Position numbers and translations under genes: made by a program. DNA of 22,198 nt from JBOGWA01 sp050693155 (lineage in GTDB: Bacteria > Actinomycetota > UBA4738 > CALAEC01): contig JBOGWA010000151.1 of assembly GCA_050693155.1 (NCBI GenBank), positions 1 to 22,198 of the forward strand. The letters are read 5' to 3'. Below are positions 21,262-22,198 of this stretch, one piece after another (position 1 is the stretch's first letter; the number at the start of each line of letters is the position of its first letter). The notes beneath the pieces were generated by a model. The model was not told the DNA's origin and did not search any database. It saw only the letters and a list, made by a program, of their open reading frames with translations.

Positions 21262-21990
21262 CTACCGACGGCTGCGAGCCTTTCTGCGGGGAGGCCGTTT
21301 CGTCGCCGGGGCCAGGACGCCAAGCTGATAGAGACCGGCAGCCACGACGCCGCCGGCGATCGGGCCGACCCAATAGACCCAGTGGCCGACCCAGAACCCG
21401 CTGAGAAGAGCGGGGCCGAAGGCGCGAGCCGGGTTCATCGCGGCTCCGGTGAAGGGGCCCCCAGCGAGGACATCCATCGTGATCACGAAGCCGATCGCGA
21501 GACCCGCGACCTTTCCGAACGCCCCCTCCTCGTCGATGGCGGTCGCGAACACGACCCAGACGAGAAAGAACGTGAGCACGGCTTCGATGAGCACCGCCTG
21601 CGCGTCGGTGACCCTCGACACCGCCGGCGTGCCCAGGCTGATCTTCCGCCAGATCGACTCTGGAACGGACCACGCGAGGAGCGCCGCACCGGTAGCCGCG
21701 CCCGTGAGTTGCGAGACGACGTAGGCCGCCGCGTCTCGCGGGTCAATCTTGCCGGTGACGAGAGCGCCGATCGTGACGGCGGGGTTGAAGTGACCGCCGG
21801 ATACGTGGCCGACGGCCGAGACCATCGTCGCGATCGCAAGCCCATGGGCGAGAGCGATCGTCACCAGGCCCGCACCCACCACCCCCGTGCTCACCGCGAC
21901 TTGGGAGCCGGCTCCGATGAAAATCAGCGTGAGGGCTCCGACGAATTCGGCGAGGAGCTTTCGGATCAACTGGCGAGCCACCGGGCCCAT
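21262..21990 (-). CDS. MIP-family channel (aquaporin)
   Basis: The 242-aa protein has six membrane helices and both half-helix signatures, NPA at residues 69-71 (SGGHFNPAVT) and NPA at 186-188 (AAMNPARAFGP). It forms a channel for water or small neutral solutes in the cell membrane. By eye alignment to E. coli AqpZ, the selectivity-filter positions F43, H174, T183 and R189 correspond here to H49, V174, A183 and R189, so the pore is wider and less water-specific than AqpZ. It is much shorter in its loops than GlpF-type glycerol channels. ATG 21990 is chosen over a TTG at 22053, whose 21 extra residues are Arg/Pro-rich. The basic C-terminal tail (KRPPRRKARSRR) is cytoplasmic. The M20 peptidase gene follows immediately. 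Confidence 0.93.
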   Translation of the reverse strand: MGPVARQLIRKLLAEFVGALTLIFIGAGSQVAVSTGVVGAGLVTIALAHGLAIATMVSAVGHVSGGHFNPAVTIGALVTGKIDPRDAAAYVVSQLTGAATGAALLAWSVPESIWRKISLGTPAVSRVTDAQAVLIEAVLTFFLVWVVFATAIDEEGAFGKVAGLAIGFVITMDVLAGGPFTGAAMNPARAFGPALLSGFWVGHWVYWVGPIAGGVVAAGLYQLGVLAPATKRPPRRKARSRR

Positions 21991-22065
21991 GAGACCCGAC
22001 GCCGGGGAGGGGCGCAAGCCGGGCCTTGCCAGAAGTCGCCGCACCCTGGACAATCGCGTCGAGCC

Positions 22066-22130
22066 ACCCGGGCTTCGGCCCGGGTCAGACGGCGGGGCGA
22101 CGCGGGCACGCCCCGCCGTCGCTTCTGACC
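22066..22130. other. Strong overlapping hairpins between the aquaporin gene and a tRNA gene
   Basis: Three inverted repeats are packed here: an eight-pair stem ACCCGGGC/GCCCGGGT closed by a TTCG loop (22066-22085); a twelve-pair stem GACGGCGGGGCG (22088-22099) with CGCCCCGCCGTC (22109-22120); and GGTCAG (22083-22088) with CTGACC (22125-22130), which encloses the second stem and competes with the first. There is no T tract. They could be a terminator for an upstream unit, a leader of the aquaporin mRNA on the minus strand, or a processing structure before the tRNA. Confidence 0.6.
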
Positions 22131-22174
22131 GTCCTTGAGCACCCGCACCCCGGTTTCGGTATCGTCATTCGTAC

Positions 22175-22198
22175 GGGCGCGTAGCTCAGCGGGAGAGC
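22175..22198 (+). tRNA. tRNA gene, 5' part only (cut by window end)
   Basis: GGGCGCG followed by TAGCTCAGCGGGAGAGC is an acceptor 5' strand plus a complete D arm. The anticodon lies beyond the window, so the isotype cannot be given. A TATCGT -10-like element (22160-22165) precedes it, with a weak TTGAGC 19 bp further upstream. Confidence 0.85.

Overview
The window is a gene-dense, high-GC bacterial chromosome segment. Gene order and control sites point to Actinomycetota, probably a deep-branching lineage; the class is inferred and cannot be fixed from sequence alone. The main reasons are: a lexA / LysM gene / nrdR neighbourhood as in mycobacteria; nrdR followed by a B12-dependent ribonucleotide reductase as in Streptomyces; Gram-positive-type LexA boxes (GAAC-N4-GTTC); several genes that look leaderless; tRNAs without an encoded CCA; and a membrane RNase Y between recX and miaB, which streptomycetes and mycobacteria lack at this locus.

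Layout. (1) 1-3507, plus strand: 3' end of cinA, thpR, a small cupin gene, then recA-recX and an overlapping 97-aa unknown gene behind a clear SOS promoter. (2) 3508-3815: a 308-base intergenic region with a promoter and a long, possibly folded leader. (3) 3816-11034, plus strand: rny, miaB, miaA, dapF, an LL-diaminopimelate-type aminotransferase and hflX. From miaA on, the junctions are 4-base overlaps. (4) 11031-12604: lexA on the minus strand, divergent from a LysM membrane protein followed by nrdR, with three LexA boxes in about 75 bp. (5) 12605-15640: paired NrdR boxes, a promoter, a short tandem-repeat array, then nrdJ. (6) 15647-18023: an unknown zinc-ribbon membrane protein (minus), dut, and a lone E2-type acyltransferase domain (plus). 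(7) 18056-18347: tRNA-Gly(GCC), tRNA-Cys(GCA), tRNA-Val(GAC). (8) 18407-21990, minus strand: aquaporin, M20 peptidase, etfB, etfA. (9) 22066-22198: strong hairpins and the 5' half of another tRNA.

How the genes work together. Most of the window concerns genome upkeep and RNA metabolism. RecA and LexA form the SOS switch, RecX tunes RecA, and the LysM protein is the likely SOS cell-division brake (YneA/ChiZ type). NrdR and NrdJ set dNTP supply, and Dut keeps dUTP out of DNA. MiaA and MiaB make the ms2i6A37 tRNA modification, RNase Y starts mRNA decay, and HflX rescues ribosomes. DapL and DapF are consecutive steps to meso-diaminopimelate. EtfAB carries electrons between dehydrogenases and the quinone pool. 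I see no mobile element, CRISPR array, phage gene or defence island. The most interesting material is regulatory (SOS, NrdR boxes, repeat array) plus a few unknown small or orphan proteins.
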